Below are positions 1-7,270 of a DNA stretch of 37,613 nucleotides, in pieces. Origin of the DNA: Candidatus Taylorbacteria bacterium. GTDB lineage: Bacteria; Patescibacteriota; Minisyncoccia; Phycocordibacterales; HO2-43-120. The stretch lies in assembly GCA_039934295.1 (NCBI GenBank), contig JBDTMN010000012.1, forward strand, positions 1 through 37,613, read 5' to 3'. Below the pieces are notes generated by a model, which made no database searches, was not told where the DNA came from, and was given only the letters and a program-made list of their open reading frames with translations. Position numbers and translations under genes: made by a program. How positions within the stretch are numbered: the stretch's first letter is position 1; every line of letters starts with the position of its first letter.

Positions 1-441
1 GCCCTTGTGAACGGGAGCGGAAGGATTGGAGATGTCGACGATTTCGAGGGCGTTGTTAAACTGTGAAGCCACATAGGCATAGTTGCCGGAGACGAAGACG
101 GATTGTGGACCGGAGAGAGCCGCACCGCCGACTCCGTTTGCGAGTGAGCCCTTGTGAACGGGAGCGGAAGGATTGGAGATGTCGACGATTTCGAGGGCGT
201 TGCTATCTCGTGAAGCCACATAGGCATAGTTACCGGAGACGAAGACAGATTGTGGAGTCTCCAGAGCCGCGCCACCGACTCCGTTTGCGAGTGAGCCTTT
301 GTGAACGGGATTTTTGGGGTCGGAAATGTCGACAATCTCGAGTGTTCCGGCGGCTGAAGCTATATACGCATAATTGCCGGAGACGAAGACGGATTGTGCG
401 CTCAAGAGAGCTGCTCCACCGACCCCATTCAAAATCTTCCC
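1..441 (-). repeat. Three tandem 147-bp LVIVD coding repeats
   Basis: Units start near 1, 148 and 295 and are exactly 147 bp (49 codons). Units 1 and 2 are almost identical in DNA, while unit 3 is more diverged. The array runs off the left edge, so the copy number cannot be given. Confidence 0.9.
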
Positions 442-1521
442 CGCATGCGTCGGCTGTGTCACTCCTCCCATAAGATTAAATCCGGTGGAAGAAGCGATGG
501 TGAAGAAGGGTTCCGCGGTGGGTGTGGTAGCCATGGCAAGAAGTGGATTTGTTTGGTTTGCCGTGCCTGCGATGGAGAGAGTAGCGAAAGGAGAAGTGGT
601 GCCGATGCCGACATTCCCCACGTTGTTGTTGAAAATATTATTCCCATTCGTTGACCATTCTGTCGAGGTGACACCAAGAGACGAAGTTGCCACAAGGTCA
701 TATCCACCTGTAGCATTTCCAAGAAGAAGCTGTCCTTGTGAAGGAGGAGAAGAAGTGCCGGTGCCTCCATTTGTGGTGGCAAGAGTGCCACTTAGGGTAA
801 GCGTGCCAGAAGAAGTAATCGGGCCTCCAGTAAAGGAGAGACCTGTTGTGCCTCCGGAAGCATCGAGAGAGGTGAGGGTGCCGGAGCTTCCACTGCTTCC
901 GCTTGAATTGGAGTTGGAGTTTGAGTTTGAACGTCTGATGCTATCAAAAATTCGGTCGGTTTGGAGGGATTCGTGGAGAGCGAGACCGTAGAGTTGGTTT
1001 TGGAGATTCGTGAAAAGAGCGTCGACGTAGGATTGTGAGACACCTCCTGTGGTGGTGTAGGTGTTGTAGTAGGTAGGATTTTGTGTGACGTAAGTGGGTG
1101 AACCTTCTCCGTTTGAACTTGGGGGTGGAGAGAAAGAGGGAGAGAAAGAAGGTTCGGGAGAAGAAGAGGGCTCGAGAACGAGAGGAGGTTCAAAAGTGGG
1201 TTCGGGAGAGACTACTGGAGCAGGAACATTTTCTTTGAGGCAATACGCGGGAGTTGCTCCGGGAACAAGGAAATCAATGGCGCATCTAAACTTCTGCCAC
1301 CAGGAAATGAGGGTGGTGGAGACCGAAGCAGATTGGGGAGAGAGAGCCGCGTCCGTTGCGGACGCGGCATGATTCTCTCCCACTTTCGCACCATGAATAC
1401 CCAAAGGAGGAGGGAGAACCGTAAGAACATCTGTCAAATATCCTTCTCTCGCAGAGAAAGCAAACACAAGGGTGAAGCATGTTGCTCCTGCTAACAGAAG
1501 AAACAGAAAAAAAGTTCTCAT
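1..1521 (-). CDS. Secreted surface protein with LVIVD repeats (C-terminus beyond window)
   Basis: The frame opens at ATG 1521 and is still open at base 1, so 507 residues are visible and the C-terminus is missing. A GGGAGG ribosome binding site 9 bases upstream favours this ATG over the in-frame ATG at 1563. Residues 1-23 are a hydrophobic signal peptide or anchor (FFLFLLLAGATCF). A Pro/Ser/Glu-rich stretch lies at about 95-140, and a Ser/Asn/Gly linker near 200. Residues about 210-345 carry NGGTGTSS, GQLLLGN and VGIGTTSPFATLSI, motifs common in tail-fibre-like parts of large Parcubacteria surface proteins. From about residue 361 come 49-residue repeats built on QSVFVSGNYAYVAS and LEIVDISNPSAPVHKG. 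This is the LVIVD family, thought to form beta-propellers. A role in surface attachment is inferred. The family call is secure; the full length is unknown. Confidence 0.93.
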   Translation of the reverse strand, partial: MRTFFLFLLLAGATCFTLVFAFSAREGYLTDVLTVLPPPLGIHGAKVGENHAASATDAALSPQSASVSTTLISWWQKFRCAIDFLVPGATPAYCLKENVPAPVVSPEPTFEPPLVLEPSSSPEPSFSPSFSPPPSSNGEGSPTYVTQNPTYYNTYTTTGGVSQSYVDALFTNLQNQLYGLALHESLQTDRIFDSIRRSNSNSNSNSSGSSGSSGTLTSLDASGGTTGLSFTGGPITSSGTLTLSGTLATTNGGTGTSSPPSQGQLLLGNATGGYDLVATSSLGVTSTEWSTNGNNIFNNNVGNVGIGTTSPFATLSIAGTANQTNPLLAMATTPTAEPFFTIASSTGFNLMGGVTQPTHAGKILNGVGGAALLSAQSVFVSGNYAYIASAAGTLEIVDISDPKNPVHKGSLANGVGGAALETPQSVFVSGNYAYVASRDSNALEIVDISNPSAPVHKGSLANGVGGAALSGPQSVFVSGNYAYVASQFNNALEIVDISNPSAPVHKG

Positions 1522-1548
1522 ATTAGAAAACCTCCCGTTAGAATTATC

Positions 1549-1603
1549 TAAACGTTCGCTCATGTAGCCATATTTTATCACAGAAGCATGGGCGATACTT
1601 CAA
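1549..1603 (-). promoter_or_regulatory. Possible promoter and dyad upstream of the LVIVD gene
   Basis: On the minus strand TTGAAG (1598-1603) lies 18 bases from GATAAA (1574-1579), which is preceded by a TGT extension. Just downstream, 1549-1564 reads ATGAGCGAACGTTTAG, matching 13 of 16 positions of the dyad in the lexA promoter. The boxes are imperfect, so confidence is low. Confidence 0.35.
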
Positions 1604-1688
1604 AAAGGTGGGGATAAGTTAAGCTAAGGAACGACTCTCCTTCAGGAGATCCTTTCAAGCTAAAGCTGTTAAGGATGTTGCGAATTTA

Positions 1689-3050
1689 TTATTTTGTTTT
1701 TGCAGATTTTTTAGAACTATTCCTGACGAGCTTGTCGAACTCATTTTCCGTGAGAATTTTTTTATGTATCGCAAGTTCACGAATGTTTTTTCCGGTCTCT
1801 CGCGATTCACGAACGAGTGCAGTTGTTGCGTCATACCCGATTTTTGGAGAAAGTAGAGTGGCATAAGCGGTTGAGTTCTCGAGATACTTCCTGCAAATTT
1901 CCTTGTTCGCTCTTATTCCCGCAATGCATTTACCGGAAAATTGAGTTAGAACCTCATTTGCAAGCTTAAGCGACTGAATCAGTCGATCTACAATCACGGG
2001 AAGCATGACGCCGAGCTCCAGTTGGGCGCCAGCACATGCCCCCTCGACAGATACGGTATTTCCCGAAATGAGGTAATATGCCTGGTTGACAGTTTCCGGG
2101 ACAACAGGGTTCACTTTTCCCGGCATGATTGAAGAGCCTTTTTGGAGTTCCGGCAATTCGATTTCGGCAAATCCACCCGAAGGTCCCCCAGCCATAAGCC
2201 GAAGGTCGTCAGCAATCTTTGACGAGTCAAGCATGAGCGCGCTTACGGCTTGAGAAATCGCCAGAAAATCCGTCTGGCTCGAAGTTTGTGACATGAAACT
2301 TTTTGCAGGATAAAATTGGCGATTCGTCATTCGTCGAAGCTCTAGAAATATGAAGGCAATATATTCCGGACTGGCATTTATTGAGTTGCCGATAGCAGTT
2401 CCTCCCAAGTTGAGCTCGAGACAATATTTTTTTACTCTTCCAATCCGCTCATGATGCCTCTTGAGTATGAATGCAAATGATAGAAATTCCGCGCCAAGGG
2501 TAGTCGGTAGAGCGTCCTGCAGATGAGTTCTTCCGAGCTTGAGAACGTCCCTAAATTCGCGCGATTTGTTCTCTAGGGCTGTAAAGAGAAGACTAACGCT
2601 ACGTTCGAGAGCCTCTAAGAGATCAAAACAGGCAAGTTTAAGGGCCGAAGGATTGACATCGTTCGTGGATTGGCTCCGATTTACATGGTCATTGGGGTGA
2701 ACTACATTTTTACCCCCCACATTTTCTAGTATTTCAGTCGCTCTATTTGCGATGACTTCGTTCACATTCATATTGACCGAAGTTCCCGCTCCGCCCTGAA
2801 TTCCCGGAAGTAGAAACTGCTCATCAAATTTCCCGTCCAAGATTTCGTCACAAGCCCTATCAATCGAGTTTTTTATCTCCTCGGCTAAGTCTCCGGTTCT
2901 GCTGTTGGCAAAAGCCGCAGCTTTTTTAATTTTCACGATTGCGTAAATGAATTCGCTATGCACCCTCGGGTAATCAAATGGAAAATTTGAAATTGCCCTT
3001 CCGGTTTCCTTGCCGTAATATTTCTTCTGTCGTATTTTGCGGTTTGTCAT
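1689..3050 (-). CDS. aspA: Aspartate ammonia-lyase (aspartase/fumarase superfamily)
   Basis: 453 residues, close to the usual length for class II fumarases and aspartases. The superfamily signature GSSIMPGKVNP is present with the catalytic serine. Substrate-site blocks are also there: GAGTSVNMNVNEVIANR, QSTNDVNPSA, LGRTHLQDALPTTLG and GGTAIGNSIN. The sequence VVPETVNQ after the signature, and QLELGVMLPVIVDRLI, fit aspartases better than fumarases. The expected reaction is aspartate to fumarate plus ammonia in the cytoplasm. Start ATG 3050 lies 8 bases from a TATGCT box, with no Shine-Dalgarno site. It stands alone; the divergence to the next minus-strand gene is 125 bp. No clear terminator follows. 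Superfamily certain; aspartase over fumarase likely. Confidence 0.85.
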   Translation of the reverse strand: MTNRKIRQKKYYGKETGRAISNFPFDYPRVHSEFIYAIVKIKKAAAFANSRTGDLAEEIKNSIDRACDEILDGKFDEQFLLPGIQGGAGTSVNMNVNEVIANRATEILENVGGKNVVHPNDHVNRSQSTNDVNPSALKLACFDLLEALERSVSLLFTALENKSREFRDVLKLGRTHLQDALPTTLGAEFLSFAFILKRHHERIGRVKKYCLELNLGGTAIGNSINASPEYIAFIFLELRRMTNRQFYPAKSFMSQTSSQTDFLAISQAVSALMLDSSKIADDLRLMAGGPSGGFAEIELPELQKGSSIMPGKVNPVVPETVNQAYYLISGNTVSVEGACAGAQLELGVMLPVIVDRLIQSLKLANEVLTQFSGKCIAGIRANKEICRKYLENSTAYATLLSPKIGYDATTALVRESRETGKNIRELAIHKKILTENEFDKLVRNSSKKSAKTK

Positions 3051-3058
3051 ATGTCGTT

Positions 3059-3064
3059 AGCATA
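3059..3064 (-). promoter_or_regulatory. -10 element of the aspartase gene, near-leaderless
   Basis: TATGCT on the minus strand ends 8 bases before ATG 3050. No Shine-Dalgarno sequence fits in the gap. Confidence 0.5.
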
Positions 3065-3131
3065 CACCCTAGCGCAGAAATGTTGCTGTGGATAAGTTTA
3101 CGAGTTGCGAAACTAAGCAACGATACGATAT

Positions 3132-3142
3132 TGGCTGACCCC
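3132..3142 (+). repeat. Dispersed motif TGGCTGACCCC
   Basis: One exact copy of an 11-base motif that recurs, with longer flanking identity, at 17992-18002 (plus), 19649-19659 (minus) and, one base shorter, near 21947 (minus). It lies between two minus-strand genes. Confidence 0.5.
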
Positions 3143-3175
3143 GCTTCCCTCTTTCTTCCATCAGTGTCTTCGTGT

Positions 3176-3916
3176 TCAAGTAGCTATACTTACTCTCCCG
3201 ACAAGGGCGCAGTGGTCGCTTAATCCGCAGAACATCTCTACGTCATGGACCTCATATCCGGGCGAGCTAAAAATGCCGTCAACCATAAGTTCAAGTTGCG
3301 CTCCTCCACGGTGAAGCTTCTTGTCTAGACTGCTAGAAAAGCGTGCCGGCACATTGTCTTTTAACTGCTCTGTAAGCATCCCAAATATTTCGCCACCTCT
3401 CGGAGCGTTAAAGTCTCCGGCAAGAAGAAGCTCATCAAAATTGCTTATGGCTTTCAGCAATTCTTTCATGTCTTTGCGCTGGTGACTGTCGGGCATTCCG
3501 TCTGGAGTCCAGGTGAAATGGGTAGTGGCAATTCTAAAAAGTTTAGAATCTTTTTCGAGTTCACACGCAAGCAGACTGTAACTTTGAGTTGCGTGTTTGG
3601 ACTCGGCGCTTCGGCGGTCAAATTCGACCGCGGGTTCATCATTTCCGGCATAGCGCATTATTGTTTTGTTTTTTATCGGGAAACGGGAGAAAATCGCGAT
3701 GCCTTCTTTGGACCGAACATTTTTTTTGGTGCGAAGAGTCATTCCCGCAAAAGCATATTCCGCATTGGCGGCCTCAGCGATGATTTGAAGCGCGGACTCC
3801 GGAACCTCCTGCATGCAGAGAACGTCAAATGAATTTTCCTTCACGAACGGAACAATGCGCTCCAAGTGCTTATCGCTTTCAATATTGAGCTGGAGCAATT
3901 TAATTTCATTTTTCAT
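3176..3916 (-). CDS. Endonuclease/exonuclease/phosphatase family protein
   Basis: 246 residues with the EEP fold signatures in order: an N-terminal beta strand IKLLQLNIESD, MQEVPES with the metal-binding glutamate, AGDFNAPRG with catalytic Asp and Asn, and C-terminal GLSDHCALVG with the catalytic Asp-His. Proteins of this family cut phosphodiester or phosphate ester bonds in nucleic acids, lipids or inositol phosphates; the substrate cannot be read from the sequence. No signal peptide is visible, so it is probably cytoplasmic. Start ATG 3916 lies 9 bases from TATAAT (3926-3931), another short-leader start. Neighbours do not suggest a shared pathway. Confidence 0.85.
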   Translation of the reverse strand: MKNEIKLLQLNIESDKHLERIVPFVKENSFDVLCMQEVPESALQIIAEAANAEYAFAGMTLRTKKNVRSKEGIAIFSRFPIKNKTIMRYAGNDEPAVEFDRRSAESKHATQSYSLLACELEKDSKLFRIATTHFTWTPDGMPDSHQRKDMKELLKAISNFDELLLAGDFNAPRGGEIFGMLTEQLKDNVPARFSSSLDKKLHRGGAQLELMVDGIFSSPGYEVHDVEMFCGLSDHCALVGRVSIAT

Positions 3917-3925
3917 ATTTCCGTC

Positions 3926-3931
3926 ATTATA
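3926..3931 (-). promoter_or_regulatory. -10 element TATAAT of the EEP gene
   Basis: Perfect TATAAT on the minus strand ending 9 bases before ATG 3916; no -35 box of note. Confidence 0.5.
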
Positions 3932-3988
3932 ACTATTTTTGCTATTTATGAAAGTAATACTTTCGCATCACGTTTTTAGGTTTACGAA

Positions 3989-4021
3989 TAAAAAAACCGA
4001 AGGCGCGGTTGTGCCTTCGGT
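3989..4021 (-). terminator. Rho-independent terminator of the ArgC-like gene
   Basis: On the minus strand ACCGAAGGC pairs perfectly with GCCTTCGGT (9 bp, 8-base loop), followed by a run of seven T. It begins 19 bases past the stop codon. Confidence 0.9.
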
Positions 4022-4040
4022 CATGGTTGTGAGAAATGAA

Positions 4041-4973
4041 TCAGGATTTCGGTGCTACGATGGCACCCGTAAGTCCCATGTTCGCCTCGAGTCCAAGCAT
4101 CAGATTCGCATTTTGAATTGCATGCCCCGCTCCGCCCTTTCCGTGTCGGGCGATTGACGAAAAGGCCACAGTCTCTTGGGGTGGCGACGCGTACGATATG
4201 ACCGCTAGATTTGAACCGTCCACTTTTTCTTTGTGAGCAGGCCTTATCGAAACGCGCACAAGCGGATTATTTTTGTAAAAGTCTTGCGCCAGCCCGAAGC
4301 ACACTTCGGCATCCAAACTTCCCTCGAGGAAGCAGGTTGTTAGATTGACCGAGCTCAAATGAATCAAGGGGGAATGGGATTTTGGACTTGAATCCTGACA
4401 GCCCCCGGATAGGCACTCAATAAGTCTGCCCATTTCCTTTGCGTGGAAGTGATCAACATTCGAGCAGTCTGAAGCTACCTTGCTGTGTCCCGCTGATTGC
4501 TCATCTGTTTCGCTCGATATGTCGGCGCCGGTGACTCCTGATGAAGAGTGAGAGATTAAATTCTCGTGACGCCACTCCATTTTTTTGGGAACCAGGATTG
4601 GCGCAAGAGCGATTAGTGCTCCGGTGAAGTAGCATCCTGGAACGATGACTCTTGTCTGTCCGCGGATTCTATCTGGATAAATGTCCGCTAGTCCGTCCAC
4701 CCATTCTGTATTCTCACCGCAGAAATCAGTCCCGAGATCGACGATCCTCGTTCGAGGTCCGATTTTATCCACAAACGCGGGCGAGGCATCCGGCGGAAGA
4801 GAAATGAAGATGAGGTCAAGCCCCGAGGGAGGTGTTTGGTTGTACTTCCTGCTCGTGGCGTCCACAAGATAAGTAAGTCCAAACTGTGGGTGGTTTCTCA
4901 CAAGTCGAACTAGGTTTTTCCAGGCGTCGTCATTTGTCCCAATAACTCCGATATTGAATTTTTTTTCGGGCAT
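4041..4973 (-). CDS. N-acetyl-gamma-glutamyl-phosphate reductase-like protein (ArgC family)
   Basis: 310 residues. An NAD(P)-binding N-terminus (FNIGVIGTND) is followed by VPGCYFTGALIAL, which holds the catalytic cysteine of aspartate-semialdehyde dehydrogenase/ArgC enzymes. SSSGVTGA, IHLSSVNL (likely the catalytic His block) and C-terminal GKGGAGHAIQNANLMLGL match the ArgC pattern. ArgC reduces N-acetylglutamyl phosphate in arginine synthesis. No other arginine gene is present here, and such pathways are usually absent in this group, so the substrate may differ. A GTG at 4985 is in frame, but GAGAGG 4-5 bases before ATG 4973 makes the ATG more likely. It ends at a strong terminator, so it is probably monocistronic. 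Confidence 0.8.
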   Translation of the reverse strand: MPEKKFNIGVIGTNDDAWKNLVRLVRNHPQFGLTYLVDATSRKYNQTPPSGLDLIFISLPPDASPAFVDKIGPRTRIVDLGTDFCGENTEWVDGLADIYPDRIRGQTRVIVPGCYFTGALIALAPILVPKKMEWRHENLISHSSSGVTGADISSETDEQSAGHSKVASDCSNVDHFHAKEMGRLIECLSGGCQDSSPKSHSPLIHLSSVNLTTCFLEGSLDAEVCFGLAQDFYKNNPLVRVSIRPAHKEKVDGSNLAVISYASPPQETVAFSSIARHGKGGAGHAIQNANLMLGLEANMGLTGAIVAPKS

Positions 4974-5127
4974 ATACCCTCTCACTTTTGCTTAGGTTTT
5001 CAAAAAAACAGCTGACCCGAGATAAACTCGCGAAAAGACAGCTGACTCCCCTAACTATGCACTAGTTTATAAAATTGTCAACTACTTCAGCGTTCATACT
5101 GAAAGAAGAATTAATTGAAGTAAAAAA

Positions 5128-5613
5128 TTACTGCGAAAAAATTGTGTCCTTGAATCTGTTCAATGCCTCCATCTGAAACGCATTTATATGGATAGAAGGT
5201 CTCTTGCTTTTCAAAAAGTTTATTGCCTCATCTATTCCCATGCCAGACTTAATCAAATACGCGATATATAAAGTTGGCGCTCTGCCGTGTCCATTTTTGC
5301 AGTGAATATATACTTTTATTTTTCGGTTTATTAGGAACTCAAGAACCTGCACCCCCAGGCTAAGGGCATCCGGGGTCGGGGCGCGGTCATTTTCCGTCGG
5401 CAACCAAAGAAAATAACTTACGCCCGCCGGGGCGTCTATTTTGTCTTTTTCCAAGCTGATGTCGGCTTGCACATTTTTTGATAAGAGCTCCCTGTTGAAA
5501 CCAAACTGGCAACACATATTGGTGCCTATAAAAACCAGCTCGTCTATCTGACTGTAATCAAAGCCGTGCTTCCCAAAAGAATGATTATAGATGTCAATAA
5601 TTTTATTTGGCAT
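5128..5613 (-). CDS. Dual-specificity/tyrosine phosphatase-like protein
   Basis: 161 residues. The active-site loop HCKNGHGR (Cys105, Arg111) fits the CX5R signature of cysteine-based phosphatases and is followed by APTLYIAYLIK, the usual helix. WLPTEND around residue 76 may supply the general acid Asp. The C-terminal SKRPSIHINAFQMEALNRF resembles the RPxI helix of dual-specificity phosphatases. It probably removes phosphate from proteins or small molecules in the cytoplasm. It lies 82 bases downstream of the DoxX gene on the same strand and shows no clear -10 box of its own, so the two may be co-transcribed. Confidence 0.85.
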   Translation of the reverse strand: MPNKIIDIYNHSFGKHGFDYSQIDELVFIGTNMCCQFGFNRELLSKNVQADISLEKDKIDAPAGVSYFLWLPTENDRAPTPDALSLGVQVLEFLINRKIKVYIHCKNGHGRAPTLYIAYLIKSGMGIDEAINFLKSKRPSIHINAFQMEALNRFKDTIFSQ

Positions 5614-5695
5614 GTGCTTTCTTTAGAACCTCAATGTCCATTTTTTCATTTTTTGCAAGTAATCTGTCCCAACAATGCGAAATATTGCACAATAT

Positions 5696-6112
5696 TTATT
5701 GGTAATTTCCTTTGCGTCGGCTTCGAACATATGCGTCAACGCTCCATTTCCCTGCCCCGTAAGCGGAAAGAAACAAAAAGACGAAGCACAGTAAAAAGGC
5801 GGTCTCGCCATGATTTTGTATCGGCCAGACTCCACTTGGAAAATGTCCGATAAAATAGGCAACTGCCATTTCTCCCGAAAGGATAAACGCGACGGGGCGA
5901 GTAAAAAGCCCCAGAAGAACAAGTGAACCTCCCACAACCTCAAGTATGCCCGCAGTCGTCAAAAGCGCACCCAATTCAAATCCCGGGGGCATTCCTCCAA
6001 ACCAGCCGAAAAGTTTCAACCCCCCAGCCTGAAAGAATATGACAAACGCGCCCATGCGAAGAAGCAATAAACTCACATCGGTCGCTTGCTCCTTTGTAAT
6101 TATTTTTTTCAT
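5696..6112 (-). CDS. DoxX family membrane protein
   Basis: 138 residues with four hydrophobic helices. The pattern LRMGAFVIFFQAGGLKLFGWFGG, then GILEVVGGSLVLLGLFTRPVAFIL, then AVAYFIGHFPSG and ETAFLLCFVFLFLSAYG is typical of DoxX/YqjF-like inner membrane proteins. Their biochemical role is poorly defined; links to redox stress and thiosulfate:quinone oxidoreductase subunits are known. The start ATG 6112 is the only sensible one. It precedes the phosphatase gene on the same strand. Confidence 0.88.
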   Translation of the reverse strand: MKKIITKEQATDVSLLLLRMGAFVIFFQAGGLKLFGWFGGMPPGFELGALLTTAGILEVVGGSLVLLGLFTRPVAFILSGEMAVAYFIGHFPSGVWPIQNHGETAFLLCFVFLFLSAYGAGKWSVDAYVRSRRKGNYQ

Positions 6113-6235
6113 GATTTTAAAATGATACTTTATTCTAATTTACAAATGGTAGCAAAAAATATCGATATCGGTCAACTTTATGGGGAGTGGACCTGAACAA
6201 TAACTCTACGTGTTTCCAATTTTAAAAAATCACTA

Positions 6236-6241
6236 TATAAT
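6236..6241 (+). promoter_or_regulatory. -10 element TATAAT, short leader
   Basis: Perfect TATAAT ending 9 bases before ATG 6251. GAGG lies only 3 bases from the ATG, too close for a normal Shine-Dalgarno site. Confidence 0.5.
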
Positions 6242-6250
6242 TATGAGGTC

Positions 6251-6727
6251 ATGAGTTCAAAAGACGTTCATTGGGTGAAAAACTTGCCATATTCTAAGAT
6301 GGTGTTTCCTAACACTTTTTCTGACCGAACAAAATATATTTTTTGGTGGCTGTATACACCCTGTCATCCGTATATTCGGGATATATTGCTTGCTTTGAGA
6401 ATTGTACGGCATGAGGGAAGACAAGATTTTCTTTTAGGAAAAATTGCGCCTCATCTAACAATCAAAGAATTTACCCATATTATTATCGAACGTGGCTACG
6501 GCAACCATTTTGTCGCCTGGAAAGACGAAGGTGAGCTGGTGAGCTTGCGTTATGTTGAGAATTTTGCTTTTCAATACCACTTGCGGGTATTTGAAGATCG
6601 GGAAGTGCGCGCGCATTATGAGCATACGCCGGAGTGTTTTCCCATTTCACATATAAAACAAATTAATATGGAAGATAGGCGGAGAGACTTTCTAAAGATT
6701 CTCGGTGATACCATTGTTAATCAGTGA
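6251..6727 (+). CDS. Conserved hypothetical protein
   Basis: 158 residues, not matched to a named family. It is soluble and rich in aromatic and basic residues, with a central IIIERGYGNHFVAWKDEGELVSLRY block that reads like a compact alpha/beta domain with a sheet of about four strands. The sequence type is familiar from other Patescibacteria genomes, but no function is known to me. It is the only plus-strand gene in the first 14 kb, flanked by divergent DoxX and convergent winged-helix genes. Codon use and the short-leader promoter support it as real. Confidence 0.75.
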   Translation: MSSKDVHWVKNLPYSKMVFPNTFSDRTKYIFWWLYTPCHPYIRDILLALRIVRHEGRQDFLLGKIAPHLTIKEFTHIIIERGYGNHFVAWKDEGELVSLRYVENFAFQYHLRVFEDREVRAHYEHTPECFPISHIKQINMEDRRRDFLKILGDTIVNQ

Positions 6728-6785
6728 AAGTTTGCCACATGTCTATCTCCGTCGCAAAGTGGGCAGGTACTCTCGTCACTTCCAA

Positions 6786-6819
6786 TAAAAAACCTCGAAT
6801 GGTTTGCACCAAGCGAGGT
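6786..6819 (-). terminator. Terminator of the winged-helix-like gene
   Basis: Minus strand: ACCTCG and CGAGGT close a hairpin with an inner TGGT/ACCA stem, followed by six T. It starts directly after the stop codon at 6821. Confidence 0.88.
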
Positions 6820-6820
6820 A

Positions 6821-7144
6821 TTAGTTAAATCTGATCCCTGGAGCGTAAAACTCCCTTGATTTGATTGCTCTCTTTCTTCCCATCAAGGAGACTATGTACT
6901 TTCTTTGACGATTTCTCCGTGGAGAGCCCAATGGTATGCCGAAACGTCCTTTCACCAGTTTTCGATTTTCGAGCTCCCACATGAACCGGTAAAAACTGGA
7001 AAAAGTGGCGGAGTAGTATCCGATGGACGTGAGTTTTTCCCACAATTCCTTGCACCACTCACCTCGGACGCTGACGGTAGCGTCGAGGGAAGAAAGGACG
7101 GCATATTCCAAGTGCGATAGTTCGGGAAGCTTCAGTTTATTCAT
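6821..7144 (-). CDS. Small winged-helix-like (PadR-type?) protein
   Basis: 107 residues. LSHLEYAVLSSLD at the N-terminus, a helix with GEWCKELWEKL, then SFYRFMWELENRKLVKGRFG resemble the helix-turn-helix and wing of PadR-like regulators (helix, helix, recognition helix with FYRxMxxLE, wing). The C-terminal half is very basic (PRRNRQRKY), consistent with DNA binding. The assignment is by pattern only; a DNA-binding role is inferred. It lies 97 bases downstream of the P-type ATPase and could be co-transcribed with it or regulate it. No Shine-Dalgarno site is seen. Confidence 0.6.
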   Translation of the reverse strand: MNKLKLPELSHLEYAVLSSLDATVSVRGEWCKELWEKLTSIGYYSATFSSFYRFMWELENRKLVKGRFGIPLGSPRRNRQRKYIVSLMGRKRAIKSREFYAPGIRFN

Positions 7145-7229
7145 TGTTTTTTTGGTTGTTGGTCGTGGACGTTTACTCTACTTGTTCCTTTTTAACATTT
7201 AAACGAAAACCTGTCAATCTCCTGTCTTC

Positions 7230-7270
7230 GAAACGACATCCTTATAAACTGGAGTTTGTAGGGGTCTTGC
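7230..7270. repeat. Degenerate copy of the 12747-12786 palindrome
   Basis: Shares ACATCCTTA, AAACTGGAGTTTGTA and following GG with the perfect palindrome at 12747-12786 (about 33 of 41 positions by eye). Here the right arm has decayed, and the stop codon of the P-type ATPase (7242-7244) lies inside it. Confidence 0.7.

Noticed and set aside
63-991. Arginine- or proline-rich plus-strand frames over the first kilobase
   Set aside because: They are antisense shadows of the LVIVD gene; periodic sequence keeps several frames open.
3087-3095. Perfect DnaA box TTATCCACA (minus strand) upstream of the aspartase gene
   Set aside because: A single box without further boxes, AT-rich unwinding region or dnaA/dnaN nearby does not make an origin.
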